Assembly (NCBI GenBank): GCA_002255935.1
Contig: NKIO01000006.1
Coordinates: 1-64,000, forward strand
Source: Comamonadaceae bacterium PBBC2
Lineage (GTDB): Bacteria; Pseudomonadota; Gammaproteobacteria; Burkholderiales; Burkholderiaceae_C
Direction of reading: 5' to 3'
DNA length: 64,000 nt
Below the pieces are notes generated by a model. It worked only from the letters and a program-made list of their open reading frames with translations. It searched no databases and was not told the origin of the DNA. Both the position numbers and the translations under genes were made by a program. The first letter of the stretch is position 1. Every line of letters starts with the position of its first letter. Below are positions 8,739-18,680 of the stretch, piece after piece.

Positions 8739-10169
8739 ATGCACCGCACCATCCTTCGCCGAACACTTCGCGTCTTCGGCATGTTTGCAGCCCTGGCCGT
8801 CATGGCTGGCTGCAGCATGATCAGAATCAAACAACCCGAACCCCAACCGGCCAAAGAAGCGTCGGTCATGTCGGGCAGCTCTTCGCGCAACAACACCACC
8901 CCCATGGAGCCGGCCTTTGCCTGCTTGGCCAAGGCCTACAGCGTGGTCAAAGCGCCTGTGGTCTCCATCACCGTGGGCGATGTGAAAGACTACACCGGCA
9001 AGTACAGCCAAGCCGAGGGCAACGCCATCACCCAAGGCGGCTCGCTCATGCTGTATTCGGCCCTGGGCAAGATGGGCAGCGCAGTCCGTTTGCAAGAGCG
9101 CTTTGACACCCGCATCGCCGAGTTGGAGCTGGCCTATGCCGACCGCCGCCAATTGGGCGACGGCAAGCTGCACGCGGTCGAGGCGGGCAAGCCCCAAGTG
9201 CCTTGGGTGCCGTACTTTGGCGGCTCGATTTTGCGCAGCGACTACTACATCGTGGGCGGCATCACCGAAGTCAACTACAACATCCAGTCGCGCGGCGCCG
9301 AGTTCAATGTGTCCTCGATTGGCGGCAAAGTGCGCACCTTCACCATGAACGTGGGTGTGGACCTGCGCATCGTCGATTCGCGCAGCCTCTTGGTCGTCAA
9401 GACCATCAGCATGCAAAAGCAGATCACCGGTACAGAAGTCGGCGCGGGCATCTTCCGCTTTTTTGGCACCGAACTGCTCGACGTGAACATGGGCTCCAAA
9501 AACCAGGAGCCTTTGCAACTGGGCGTGCGCACAACCATCGAACATGGCTTGCTCGAGCTGCTGGGCGCCGTCAGCGGCCTGAGTCCACAGCCTTGCGTGG
9601 ACTACGCGCTCAAAGGCCTGCCCAGCGCCGACAAGCTGCAAGCGGCCATCGATGCCACCGCCAAGCCGGTGTTGGAAGCTGCAGGTCTGGCCCCGCAAGA
9701 GCCGGCACCTGTGAAAGCGCCAGAGCCAGCCAAAGCCGCCAAAGCCTCAGAAGCCACCAAAGACACACCGCTGCCTGTGCCGGTGAACGCCGTGCAAAAC
9801 AACGGCAAAGCCGGTGCCAATGGCGCCGTGGCCATCGGTTTTGAACCCAACAAATCAACGCTCGATGGTTCTGCCCTGCAGGCCTTGGGCGAGCTGGGCA
9901 AGGGCCTGGCAGCCGACAAACAAAAAACAGCGGCCATTGAGTTGCTCACACGCGAAACCGAAAACCTGCCTTCCGCGCAACGCCGCCAATTGGCGCAAGA
10001 ACGCGCCAAGGCCGTCACCGATGCCCTGGTGGCTGCGGGCCTGCCTGGCAGCCGCGTCACCGTCGAGTGGTTGCCCGATGTCAGCACGCCCATCCAGCGC
10101 CAAGGCGCAGGCATGCAAGTCGTCGCCCGTTTGAAAGTCACCGAGGCCAAAGCTGGCAGCGGTTGGTAA
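8739..10169 (+). CDS. CsgG/HfaB-family outer-membrane export lipoprotein with C-terminal extension
   Basis: CsgG forms an outer-membrane pore that secretes curlin subunits; HfaB is its relative in holdfast anchoring. This 476-residue protein has a lipobox VMAGC (Cys25). The CsgG core spans about 60-290: VGDVKDYTGKY, ALGKMGSAVRLQERFDTRIAEL, YYIVGGITEVNYNIQSRG, VNVGVDLRIVD-like strands and GAGIFRFFGTELLDVNMG, aligning by eye with CsgG VEGSIIGYESNVKSGG and VQAGVFRFIDYQRLLEGEVG. CsgG is about 277 residues; here some 180 extra follow: an Ala/Pro/Lys linker (about 310-370) and a roughly 105-residue segment resembling a degenerate OmpA-like domain (IGFEPNKSTLDGSALQAL, RRQLAQERAKAVTDALVAAG). It likely exports the 2,792-residue protein encoded next. 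Confidence 0.87.
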   Translation: MHRTILRRTLRVFGMFAALAVMAGCSMIRIKQPEPQPAKEASVMSGSSSRNNTTPMEPAFACLAKAYSVVKAPVVSITVGDVKDYTGKYSQAEGNAITQGGSLMLYSALGKMGSAVRLQERFDTRIAELELAYADRRQLGDGKLHAVEAGKPQVPWVPYFGGSILRSDYYIVGGITEVNYNIQSRGAEFNVSSIGGKVRTFTMNVGVDLRIVDSRSLLVVKTISMQKQITGTEVGAGIFRFFGTELLDVNMGSKNQEPLQLGVRTTIEHGLLELLGAVSGLSPQPCVDYALKGLPSADKLQAAIDATAKPVLEAAGLAPQEPAPVKAPEPAKAAKASEATKDTPLPVPVNAVQNNGKAGANGAVAIGFEPNKSTLDGSALQALGELGKGLAADKQKTAAIELLTRETENLPSAQRRQLAQERAKAVTDALVAAGLPGSRVTVEWLPDVSTPIQRQGAGMQVVARLKVTEAKAGSGW

Positions 10170-10228
10170 CTGTTTTTTAAGCCGAAATTTATCTGGGCCA
10201 TCAAACCCGCCAAACCTGGAGTCACACC

Positions 10229-13200
10229 ATGAACCGCAATAAAACCACCGCCAAAAAGTCTGCCCTGATCTGGCAGCGTCATGCCCTCGCGCAAGCGTGC
10301 TTCATGGTGGCCGCTGGCATCAGCACAACGGCCTACGCCGTGGATTACACGCCGGGCGCCGCCATGATTGCGGTCGATGCCTCTTTGGATCCTTTGGCGG
10401 CTGGCTACGGACAAAATTGGTCCACGGGCTACAACATCCAAAGCCCCATTTACCAGTTTGGCGCAGGTCAAGTCGATGGCGTCATGGGTACCAACACCTA
10501 TTTCAGCAGCAGCCTGACCGGCGGTGGCGTTTTGCCGGTCAACATCACCAACAACAGTTTGCTGGTTTACTCCTACGGTAACCAAAACACCGTGACCAAT
10601 CTGTCTTTGGGCAACTTGGCGCGTGTGAGCAGCAGCAACGACGGCATCTTGGCCCTGAATTTGCAAATTTTCTCGGCCTTGGCGTTAACTGATGAGGAGG
10701 AAGTTCCTTATTACAGTACCAAATCTGTTCTCGCTGCGGTGTCCGATACCAGCACCTACATTGAACAAGCCACTAAGGGTGCGGCCAACTTGAATTTGTC
10801 GGGCATGACCGTGGCCGCCACATTGGCACTCAATACGGTCAGCACAAGCTTGTCGGGTGCGACGCCTTTTGGCTACAGCTCCACCACCAAAGGGGCCAGC
10901 GCCGTGGCTTTTGGCGACTCCAACAGCTCGGGTTCCCTTGACGACACGGGACATCCCGAACTCTCTGTGCGCGGCACCAAGGGCAGCGTGAACATCTCGA
11001 ACTTGCAAACCGCCTTCAATGCCTATGGCACGGCCAATGTGAGCGATTCATCGGCCAAAATCACGGTGTCGGACACGGCCAATGTCGGCTCTAACCCCGG
11101 TGTGTTGTCCAGCAACATCAGCCTGAACAGCAACACCGTCAAGGCCAGCAACACCAACAACGAGGCCGTCAGCATTGTGAATGCCACCGCCAGTTCATCG
11201 GCCTTCACGGGTTCGGTCTCTGTCACCAACATCCAGGCCACCAAGAACACCGAAGGCAACATTCAACTGGCCAATGTCGTCAATGGCAATGTGCAAGCCG
11301 ATTTGCGAAACGATGGTGGAGTTGCCGGAAAAACCGAACTCACGGGCAACCTTTCTGTCAATGACAACGCCGTGGTGGCGCAGTCCATGGGTAACACCGC
11401 CGGATCACGCACCAGCGTCGGTGGAATTGCTGCCGGTAACGCCATCGTGTTCGATGGCAGTACCGACATCACCGGTGTGACCGCACCTTTGGCCGTAGGG
11501 TCAACGGGCTACTCAGCCTCGATCGATCGCAGCGCGGGCACCGTCAACGTCAATGCAGATCTTTTGACCAACAACGTGCAACGCAACACCGGCAACACCT
11601 TCACGGCCACCATTGATACCTCCTTGATCACGTCCAATATGGACATGCTCAATGGCGGCACCGTCAACCAAAATGGCAACAGCCAAACCGCAACAGCCAC
11701 GGGCAACTTGGCCGGCAATCTGATCACTGCGGGCGCATCGGCCAGCATCAGCAACATTGTGGCCAATGCCGCTGCTGTCAATACACAGCTCAACAAAACC
11801 ACCACCCTCACAGCCAGCGTGACCGATTCTGCGCAGACCGTGAACATTGGGATCACATCGCCGCCCACAACACTCAATGGCACGGTCAACCTCAACGACA
11901 ACGCGATCACTGCCACAGCCGAAGGCAACGTCGCTGCCAACACGCTGAGACTGCGCGCAAGCAATCTCACGGTCGGTGGTAATGGTGCACCCTTGGTCAA
12001 ATTGGTGCCAGCGGATGCGGATGTGGGAACGGAGTTGACCGCATCGGCAGGCACGGCTGCGACGGTGCTGAATGCCCAAAGCAACATCGGTTTGACGCTG
12101 ACGTCCAACAATGAAGGCAACAGCCTGGGGGTAAGCTTCAACACACAAACGGCTGGTGCCGACAAACTGGCCATCAACGCCAGCCAAGTCAACGTCAACA
12201 GCAACAGCGTGCTCTCGACGGCCACCGGCAATACGGCCAGCAACGCAATGACCTTGACGGCCACCAACGCCCCCGGCCTGAATGCAGGTCTGGGCAATGC
12301 GCAATTCATGGGCACATCCAGCGACATCACCGCCAACGCAGGATTTGCCACACCGCTGACGGTGTCCATCGATGCTTTGACCGTGTCGGCTTCTCAACTG
12401 AGCATGAACAGCAACGCACTGAGCGCTACAGCCAGAGGCAACAGCGCCAGCAACAGCCTGACCGTGACGGCCACGAACGCCAGCGGCTTGAGTTCATCCA
12501 ACACATCTGGTCCCTTCTACGATGCCGAAGCCAAGCCCTTCAGCAAATCGTCTGACGTCAATACCGGCTCTGACGGGGCTGTCGGCGTGCAATCGAATGC
12601 CGACTTCGCCTTGGCCAATGCACAGGCCGACAATGGCAGCACCATCGGTGCCGTGTTCAGTGGCAGCAGCAAGATCACCACCACCACCGTGGGCACTTCC
12701 TCCACCTTGTCCGCCAACAACAACAGCTTGACAGCTTCGGCCGGCGTCAACAGCGCCAGCAACGCCCTGACGGCGAACATGGGCAACATGACCGGCATGG
12801 TGATGGGCCTGTCTTCTGGGCAAAGCGCCTTGGACTCTGCAGCTTCTGCCACAAATACCGCTGAGGTATCCATCAACACGGGCGCTGTGTCGGGGGCATC
12901 GAACCTCAACCTCAACCAAAACACCGTCACGGCCTCGGCTTTCGGCAACGCAGTGACCAACAGCCTGAACCTGAACAGCACCACGGCCTCTGGCCGTGAT
13001 CTGAACAAAGACCCCAGCGATCCAACCATCAATATGGCGGGTGCCAGCATCGGCTCAGGTGTGGCTTCGGTGACGTCTGACTTTGCCCTGAGCAACAGCC
13101 AAAACCTCAACAGCAGCAGCGATTTCAATGCGGCTGTGACTTCAGGCACGAAGGTCATCGCCGGTGCAGTGACTTCGTCTGCCGTGACGGTCAATGGCAA

Positions 13201-16200
13201 CAACACCTTGGCCAGCGCCACAGGAAACAATGCCACCAATGACATGGTCTTGGCCGTCACCACATTGACCAAGCCCAACACGGGCCTGGCTTCATCGCAA
13301 TCTTTGATGGGTGCCAGCTTCACAGCCACTGTCAGTGATGCATCCATTACAGTGGGCACGGGTGTTGTGGCAGGCGCAGCATCGGGCGCCCAAATCGCAG
13401 TCACGGGCAACCTGACGCAGGCCTCCGCACTGGGCAACCTGGCCACCAACAGCATCAGCATCAGTGGCACCAGCATCACGGGCTCCGACGTCAACTTCGA
13501 TGCCCCCGTCACGCAGACCGGTGTTTTTGGTGGCGTCGTCAGCAGCCCCTCCAGTGTGGCGCTGGTCAGCTTGCAAAAAAGCGAGGGCAACAGCATGAGT
13601 GCCGAAGTGGGTAGCAGCGGCACTCTTTCCAAAATCGGCTTGTCCACCTCTGCGGTGAGCAATGCTTCCACGTTGAGCCTGACAGACAACACCCTGTCCA
13701 CCAAGGTCTACAACAACAGCGCCACCAACAGCATTGAACTGACAGAAACGAACATCAACAATTTGTCAGTTGGGCTGGCCTCTGGTCAGGCGATCAGCGC
13801 GGCGTTCATTAACCCCGGGTACAGCCCTTTGACAGGCAGCACAGGCGGTCAAATCAAAATCTCCAGCCCGGGTAGTTTGCAGGGCGGTTCTGCCTTGACA
13901 GTCAGTGGCAACACCATCCAGTCGTTGGTTTTGGGCAATGCAGGATCCAACAGCCTGAGCCTGACCGCCACCAACGCATCGGGCCGCAATTCCTCAAGTG
14001 AGGGCTATGTGCAAGCCGAAGGCAAGGCGCACAGTTCGAGCGCTGACTTTTCATTGGTTTCTGAGCAACAGATTTACTCTTCCGATGTGTCGGCCACCAG
14101 CTACGGCAACATTCAAGCTACAAGTGTTGCTGTCACGTCTTCGGCCTTGACGTTGAGCCAAAACACTTTCTCAGCCTACGCCAGTGCCAACAACGTGGGC
14201 AATCAATTGGATTTGGCGACCACCAACCTGAGCCAATCCACAGCCGGTTTGGCCAACATGCAATCGCTCAACAACGAAGTCAAAGTCCAGGCGACAGTGA
14301 ACGAACCGTTGGTCAAAATCAATGCGACTTCTCTGAGTGCATCGACCGTGACTCAGAGCAACAACACACTCAAAGCCACGGCGCTGGGCAATGTGGCCAC
14401 CAACGAGCTGAACCTGACGGGCACCAACGCCACAGCAGGCACAGCCAGTTTGAATGCATCCAATGCCAATGCCCAAGACTATGCCTCTGCAAATGCCGCA
14501 TTGGCTTTAGCGAATTACCAAGGAAGCAACGACACATTGGTGGCGGCCACGATTGGCAACAGCGCCATCTATACGACTTTAGGCGCGGCAGTCGGCAGTG
14601 CCTCTTCTTTAACCGTGGCAGCTAACAGCGTCGCGGCCCTGGGTTATGTCAACAACGCCACCAACAGCATGGCTGTGAGCGTGACCAACCTCAACGGCAT
14701 GACAGCTGCTGTGGCCAGCGGGCAATTCGCAGAAGCCTATTCCGAAAAATCCACAGCCGAGACGGCGGGCTCCATCACTGCCAATACAGGCAATGTCTCT
14801 GGTGCTTCCACTGTCACGGTAGGGGGCGCCACTGCTGCTGCTGGCAATGCCATGACCGCTTCAAGCAACGTCAACTATGCCGCCAACACCTTGTTGGTGA
14901 CGGGCAGCCAGATCACGGGCCGCGATGCGGTGTCGCCTTTCGCGACCTCCAGTGCTTCAACTTGGATTGCGCAAGTGGGGGCTGATTATTCGGTTGCCAA
15001 CCATCAAGTCATGGCAGGTGGCGGAAATGACTTTGCCAGGGCCACAGTGTCAGGTTTGATCGGTGCCGATTTGGGCAGCGTGACCTCGTCCACTGTCAAT
15101 GTGAGCAACAACACCATCTCGGCTTATGTCAGTGGCAACAACGCCGCCAACGGCTTGGGGATCACAGCAACAGGCATGACCACGGCATCGGCCGGTGTGG
15201 CGTCGCAGCAACTGGTGAATTCGTCCAATGTCAAATCCGACACCACAGCCGAGGTCAGTGTGTCAGCGATTGGTCTCACCAGTGCCAATGTCTCGCTCAA
15301 CAACAACAACCTCAAGTCGACCGCTGTGGCCAACTCGGTGGCCAATACGCTGGCTGCGACCGTCAGCAGCGTCAGTGGTGCCAACACAAACTTTGACGCC
15401 TTTGCCGGACTGGGCAATGCGGACTACCCCACGTCCAATCTGAATGCAGACTTGATGATCAACAACACACAGACGGCGGTGGGTACGACTGTGCAAGCAC
15501 AGACAGGGGTGATTGGTGGAACGGCAGCGACTGTCTTCCAATATCTGGACGGCATCAGCAGCGCATCTCAGGTCAGCATGAACAGCAATGCGCTGACTTC
15601 CAGTGCCTATGCCAACAGCGCCAACAACGCCATGGTGGTGCGCTCTACCGATGTGGCTGCCATGACGATGGGCAATGCCAACACCCAAGTGGTTTCTGCT
15701 GCAATGGTCACCGCCAACACCAATGGCGAAGTGAAGAGAGATAACTTGGCCATCGGCGACTCCACGGCGTCCATGAACAGCAACCAGGTCGCCTCAACGG
15801 CCCTGGCCAACATCGCGTCCAACAGCTTGTCGGTCACTGCGACCAATGTCTCGGGTCGTTCAAATAACCCCTATGTCAACACCGATGACCGTGAGCAAGG
15901 TGCCGATTTGACCCTGTTCAACGGACAAACCATGACGGGTACTGGCACTGTGGCCAAGACCAATGGCAACCTCCAGACTTTCACCAACGGTGAAAGCGTC
16001 CAGAACAGCCAGTTGTCGGTCAACAGCAACTCGGTGACATCGTATGCAAGTGGCAACCAAGCCAGCAACGAAATGACACTGGCCGTGACCCACTTGAGCG
16101 CTGCCAGCGCAGGCGTGGCCTCCATCCAGAACATGGTGAGCAACTCGTATGCCGATGCCATGACCACAGGCAATGTGCTCATCAACGGCAATACCATCAT

Positions 16201-18607
16201 CAATTCGGCTGTGAGCTTGAACAACAACCAAGTCAAGTCCACCGCTTTGGGTAACTTGGCCACCAACCAGCTGACGCTGAGCGGTACCAGTGCGCAAAGT
16301 GACACAAGCATCTCTACGCCAGTGGACAAAAACAACACGTCGGCCGATGTCAGCTTGACCAACAAGCAGTACACCAACTATGGTATTTCAGCCACGGCGA
16401 CCACCCGCGCCAACGCATCATCGCCCACAGACCCATTGGAGATTCAGATGACGGTGGGAGCGGTCAACTCGGGTGCTGCACTCTCGGTCAACAGCAACAC
16501 CTTGTCTGCCACGAGCTACCTCAACAGCGCCAGCAACACGCTGGACTTGGGTGTGACCAACCTGACCGCCATGAACGCCGCGGTGAACAACTGGCAATAT
16601 GCTCGCGGCAACATCGATGCCAACAACCACCCCAACCAGTCCGTTTCGACCGTGATGGGCAAAATCAGCTTGGATGTGGCTGATTCGGTCGATACAGCCA
16701 GTTTGGCGGTCAACAACAACTTGATCAGCAGTACTGCCTATGCCAACTCAGTCAACAACAGCCTGACGGTCACGGGCACCACCGTCAGTGGTCGGGGTGT
16801 TTCCTCGCGCAGCAACAAGGCCGACATCAATGATGGCGCCATGTTGACCACCGATTACGCGCTGGGCAACGTCCAAGAAATCGCCAATGGAGCGGCCCTT
16901 GCCACCACCACAGGCAACGTCAACTTGAACGCTTCGAGCATGGCCGTGGACGCAGGCACATTGAGCTTGAACACCAACAATGTGTTGGCTTACGCCAGTG
17001 GCAGCTTCGCCACCAACAATCTGGCTTTGGCGGTGACCACACTGTCCAACGCCAGTGCCGGTGTGGCTTCAACCCAGGTGGCAGGTTCGTATCTACCCCA
17101 AGTGGAGGCCACGGTCACGGGCGGCGTCAACTTGACGACTGGTGATCTGGGCATGAACGCGTCCTCCAACCTCACAGCCAAGGACAACAACATCAAAGCC
17201 ACAGCACTGGGCAATGTGATGGGCAATGCCTTGACCATCAGCGCCAGCACCATCACCACCACGGGTTCTGGCAACGTGCTGTCTGAGGGTCGCAACGGCT
17301 TTGCCGCCTCCAATGCGGACTTCAGCATCACCACGGAGCAAGAAATGATGGGCCCAGTGACCGCGACCGCCACAGGCAAATTGGCCATCACCACAGGCTT
17401 GGTCAATGACTCCACATTGACCCTGACTGGCAACAGCCTGAAATCTCTGGCACAAGGCAACAGCGTCAGCAACGATTTGACCATCAACGCTGCGCAACAA
17501 AACCGTGTGACCGCGAGTGTGGTGTCCTACCAAGGTGACAGCGATGGGGGCAGTGGTGTCACCGCCAGCACATCCGCATCGGGTGCGGCCTTGAGCGTCT
17601 CAACCGCTGGTTTGAGCAACGCCACGGTGGCCATCACGGGCAACACCATCTCGGCTGTGGCTGGTAAAAACGAGGTCTACAACACCCTCACCGTCAGGGG
17701 CTCCAACATCTTGGGCCGCAACGATGACGTGTCAGGTTTGGAAGCTGGCGTACCAGCCACCACCAATGTTGACTTCTCTGTGGTCAACACACAAACGGCA
17801 CGCACCAGTGTGTCTGCCAGTGTGGACATCGGGGCCAGCGGATTTGTGTCCACGGGTGTCTTCTCGGGTGGGACTGTTTCGCTCAGCGACAACACCATCT
17901 TGGCCAGCGCCAACGCCAACACGGTGTCCAACAGCTTGACTTTGGCGGCCATCAACCGTCTGGAAGCCTCGGGAGCGATCAACAGCTTCCAAACACTCAC
18001 TTCCTCGGCGGCCATCAGTGCGACTGTGAGCGGCGCCTTGAGCGTCGAGACCGATGCCTCTTCCGGCAACGCCAACGTGGCGGTCTCCAACAACGTGGTC
18101 AAGGCTTCTGCTTCTGCCAACTTGGCCAGCAGCGCTTTGAATGCCACCGCTTCCAATGGCATCAGCACCGCGGGTGCTGTGACCCAACCCACAGGCAGCA
18201 CTGCAACACCGACCTTCGCTGTGTTGAATTCGCAAAACACCGAGCGAGGCACCAGTGTGACCGCCTCCATCAACAGCTTCACCATGGGTGGGGTTCAGTT
18301 GGGCGGCGCTTTGAACAGTGGGGGCACAGCCGGTGTCACGGGCAACTTGATGCAAGCCACTGCCTACGGCAACTCGGCCAGCAACTCGGTGCAAGTCAGC
18401 GCATTGCCAGCCACGCTCAACACGGCCAGTGCTTCGATCACCAACGTGCAGTACAACTTGGCGTCGGTCAGTGCCTCTGTGAACAACGCCTCTGTGCAAG
18501 CTGGCGGCATCAGCAGCACCACCAGTGCGGGTGTGAACATCAGTGGCAACAGCACGATCGCCATGGCTGTGGGTAACCGCGCCAGCAACGTCATCGTTGG
18601 TCGTTGA
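10229..18607 (+). CDS. Giant secreted repeat adhesin, curlin/HfaD-like
   Basis: A 2,792-residue exported protein with signal peptide cleaved near TTAYA-VDYTPG (about residue 36). After a unique N-terminal part of roughly 290 residues, it consists of about 32 copies of a 22-26-residue motif of the form L-S-x-N-x-N-x-[VIL]-x-[AS]-x-A-x-G-N-x-A-x-N-x-L, separated by variable linkers. Asn, Ser, Thr, Ala and Gly dominate and the protein looks free of Cys. The GN-x-A-x-N core resembles the curlin repeat G-N-x-A-x-x-x-Q, and the gene directly follows a CsgG/HfaB homologue, so a fibrous or amyloid-like surface adhesin is likely. HfaD is the positional counterpart in holdfast loci. GGAG at 10218-10221 supports the ATG. 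The chain ends in a repeat (ISGNSTIAMAVGNRASN). Confidence 0.8.
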   Translation: MNRNKTTAKKSALIWQRHALAQACFMVAAGISTTAYAVDYTPGAAMIAVDASLDPLAAGYGQNWSTGYNIQSPIYQFGAGQVDGVMGTNTYFSSSLTGGGVLPVNITNNSLLVYSYGNQNTVTNLSLGNLARVSSSNDGILALNLQIFSALALTDEEEVPYYSTKSVLAAVSDTSTYIEQATKGAANLNLSGMTVAATLALNTVSTSLSGATPFGYSSTTKGASAVAFGDSNSSGSLDDTGHPELSVRGTKGSVNISNLQTAFNAYGTANVSDSSAKITVSDTANVGSNPGVLSSNISLNSNTVKASNTNNEAVSIVNATASSSAFTGSVSVTNIQATKNTEGNIQLANVVNGNVQADLRNDGGVAGKTELTGNLSVNDNAVVAQSMGNTAGSRTSVGGIAAGNAIVFDGSTDITGVTAPLAVGSTGYSASIDRSAGTVNVNADLLTNNVQRNTGNTFTATIDTSLITSNMDMLNGGTVNQNGNSQTATATGNLAGNLITAGASASISNIVANAAAVNTQLNKTTTLTASVTDSAQTVNIGITSPPTTLNGTVNLNDNAITATAEGNVAANTLRLRASNLTVGGNGAPLVKLVPADADVGTELTASAGTAATVLNAQSNIGLTLTSNNEGNSLGVSFNTQTAGADKLAINASQVNVNSNSVLSTATGNTASNAMTLTATNAPGLNAGLGNAQFMGTSSDITANAGFATPLTVSIDALTVSASQLSMNSNALSATARGNSASNSLTVTATNASGLSSSNTSGPFYDAEAKPFSKSSDVNTGSDGAVGVQSNADFALANAQADNGSTIGAVFSGSSKITTTTVGTSSTLSANNNSLTASAGVNSASNALTANMGNMTGMVMGLSSGQSALDSAASATNTAEVSINTGAVSGASNLNLNQNTVTASAFGNAVTNSLNLNSTTASGRDLNKDPSDPTINMAGASIGSGVASVTSDFALSNSQNLNSSSDFNAAVTSGTKVIAGAVTSSAVTVNGNNTLASATGNNATNDMVLAVTTLTKPNTGLASSQSLMGASFTATVSDASITVGTGVVAGAASGAQIAVTGNLTQASALGNLATNSISISGTSITGSDVNFDAPVTQTGVFGGVVSSPSSVALVSLQKSEGNSMSAEVGSSGTLSKIGLSTSAVSNASTLSLTDNTLSTKVYNNSATNSIELTETNINNLSVGLASGQAISAAFINPGYSPLTGSTGGQIKISSPGSLQGGSALTVSGNTIQSLVLGNAGSNSLSLTATNASGRNSSSEGYVQAEGKAHSSSADFSLVSEQQIYSSDVSATSYGNIQATSVAVTSSALTLSQNTFSAYASANNVGNQLDLATTNLSQSTAGLANMQSLNNEVKVQATVNEPLVKINATSLSASTVTQSNNTLKATALGNVATNELNLTGTNATAGTASLNASNANAQDYASANAALALANYQGSNDTLVAATIGNSAIYTTLGAAVGSASSLTVAANSVAALGYVNNATNSMAVSVTNLNGMTAAVASGQFAEAYSEKSTAETAGSITANTGNVSGASTVTVGGATAAAGNAMTASSNVNYAANTLLVTGSQITGRDAVSPFATSSASTWIAQVGADYSVANHQVMAGGGNDFARATVSGLIGADLGSVTSSTVNVSNNTISAYVSGNNAANGLGITATGMTTASAGVASQQLVNSSNVKSDTTAEVSVSAIGLTSANVSLNNNNLKSTAVANSVANTLAATVSSVSGANTNFDAFAGLGNADYPTSNLNADLMINNTQTAVGTTVQAQTGVIGGTAATVFQYLDGISSASQVSMNSNALTSSAYANSANNAMVVRSTDVAAMTMGNANTQVVSAAMVTANTNGEVKRDNLAIGDSTASMNSNQVASTALANIASNSLSVTATNVSGRSNNPYVNTDDREQGADLTLFNGQTMTGTGTVAKTNGNLQTFTNGESVQNSQLSVNSNSVTSYASGNQASNEMTLAVTHLSAASAGVASIQNMVSNSYADAMTTGNVLINGNTIINSAVSLNNNQVKSTALGNLATNQLTLSGTSAQSDTSISTPVDKNNTSADVSLTNKQYTNYGISATATTRANASSPTDPLEIQMTVGAVNSGAALSVNSNTLSATSYLNSASNTLDLGVTNLTAMNAAVNNWQYARGNIDANNHPNQSVSTVMGKISLDVADSVDTASLAVNNNLISSTAYANSVNNSLTVTGTTVSGRGVSSRSNKADINDGAMLTTDYALGNVQEIANGAALATTTGNVNLNASSMAVDAGTLSLNTNNVLAYASGSFATNNLALAVTTLSNASAGVASTQVAGSYLPQVEATVTGGVNLTTGDLGMNASSNLTAKDNNIKATALGNVMGNALTISASTITTTGSGNVLSEGRNGFAASNADFSITTEQEMMGPVTATATGKLAITTGLVNDSTLTLTGNSLKSLAQGNSVSNDLTINAAQQNRVTASVVSYQGDSDGGSGVTASTSASGAALSVSTAGLSNATVAITGNTISAVAGKNEVYNTLTVRGSNILGRNDDVSGLEAGVPATTNVDFSVVNTQTARTSVSASVDIGASGFVSTGVFSGGTVSLSDNTILASANANTVSNSLTLAAINRLEASGAINSFQTLTSSAAISATVSGALSVETDASSGNANVAVSNNVVKASASANLASSALNATASNGISTAGAVTQPTGSTATPTFAVLNSQNTERGTSVTASINSFTMGGVQLGGALNSGGTAGVTGNLMQATAYGNSASNSVQVSALPATLNTASASITNVQYNLASVSASVNNASVQAGGISSTTSAGVNISGNSTIAMAVGNRASNVIVGR
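11106..18604 (+). repeat. About 32 curlin-like repeats in two alternating types
   Basis: One type ends in a TNASGR-like turn (for example SLTVTATNASG near 12460, ASGRN near 13980, VSGRS near 15855). The other ends in an A-x-AGVASxQ tail (TAGLANMQ near 14245, SAGVASQQ near 15190, SAGVASIQ near 16110, SAGVASTQ near 17055). The two alternate through most of the region, giving a dyad of roughly 150-180 residues. Copies are divergent at DNA level, so expansion is old. Counts were made by eye. Confidence 0.75.
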
Positions 18608-18612
18608 TGGGT

Positions 18613-18656
18613 CTGAGGGTCTGAAGGGGATCGCTCTTCAGACCCTCAGAGGTTTT
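18613..18656 (+). terminator. Strong intrinsic terminator after the curlin-like adhesin
   Basis: CTGAGGGTCTGAAG (18613-18626) pairs perfectly with CTTCAGACCCTCAG (18636-18649) around a nine-base loop and is followed by AGGTTTTA. It lies six bases after the adhesin stop and before the next gene, so it should separate the CsgG-like transcript from the two-partner secretion transcript. Confidence 0.85.
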
Positions 18657-18680
18657 ATCCGAAGCGATTCAGGGAACGCA

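Noticed and set aside
11509..12397. Overlapping minus-strand frames opposite the curlin-like adhesin, with a membrane-protein-like Val/Leu/Ala composition
   Set aside because: The composition is the complement of repetitive Asn/Ala/Ser/Thr codons; two frames overlap at the same place, as expected for shadows.
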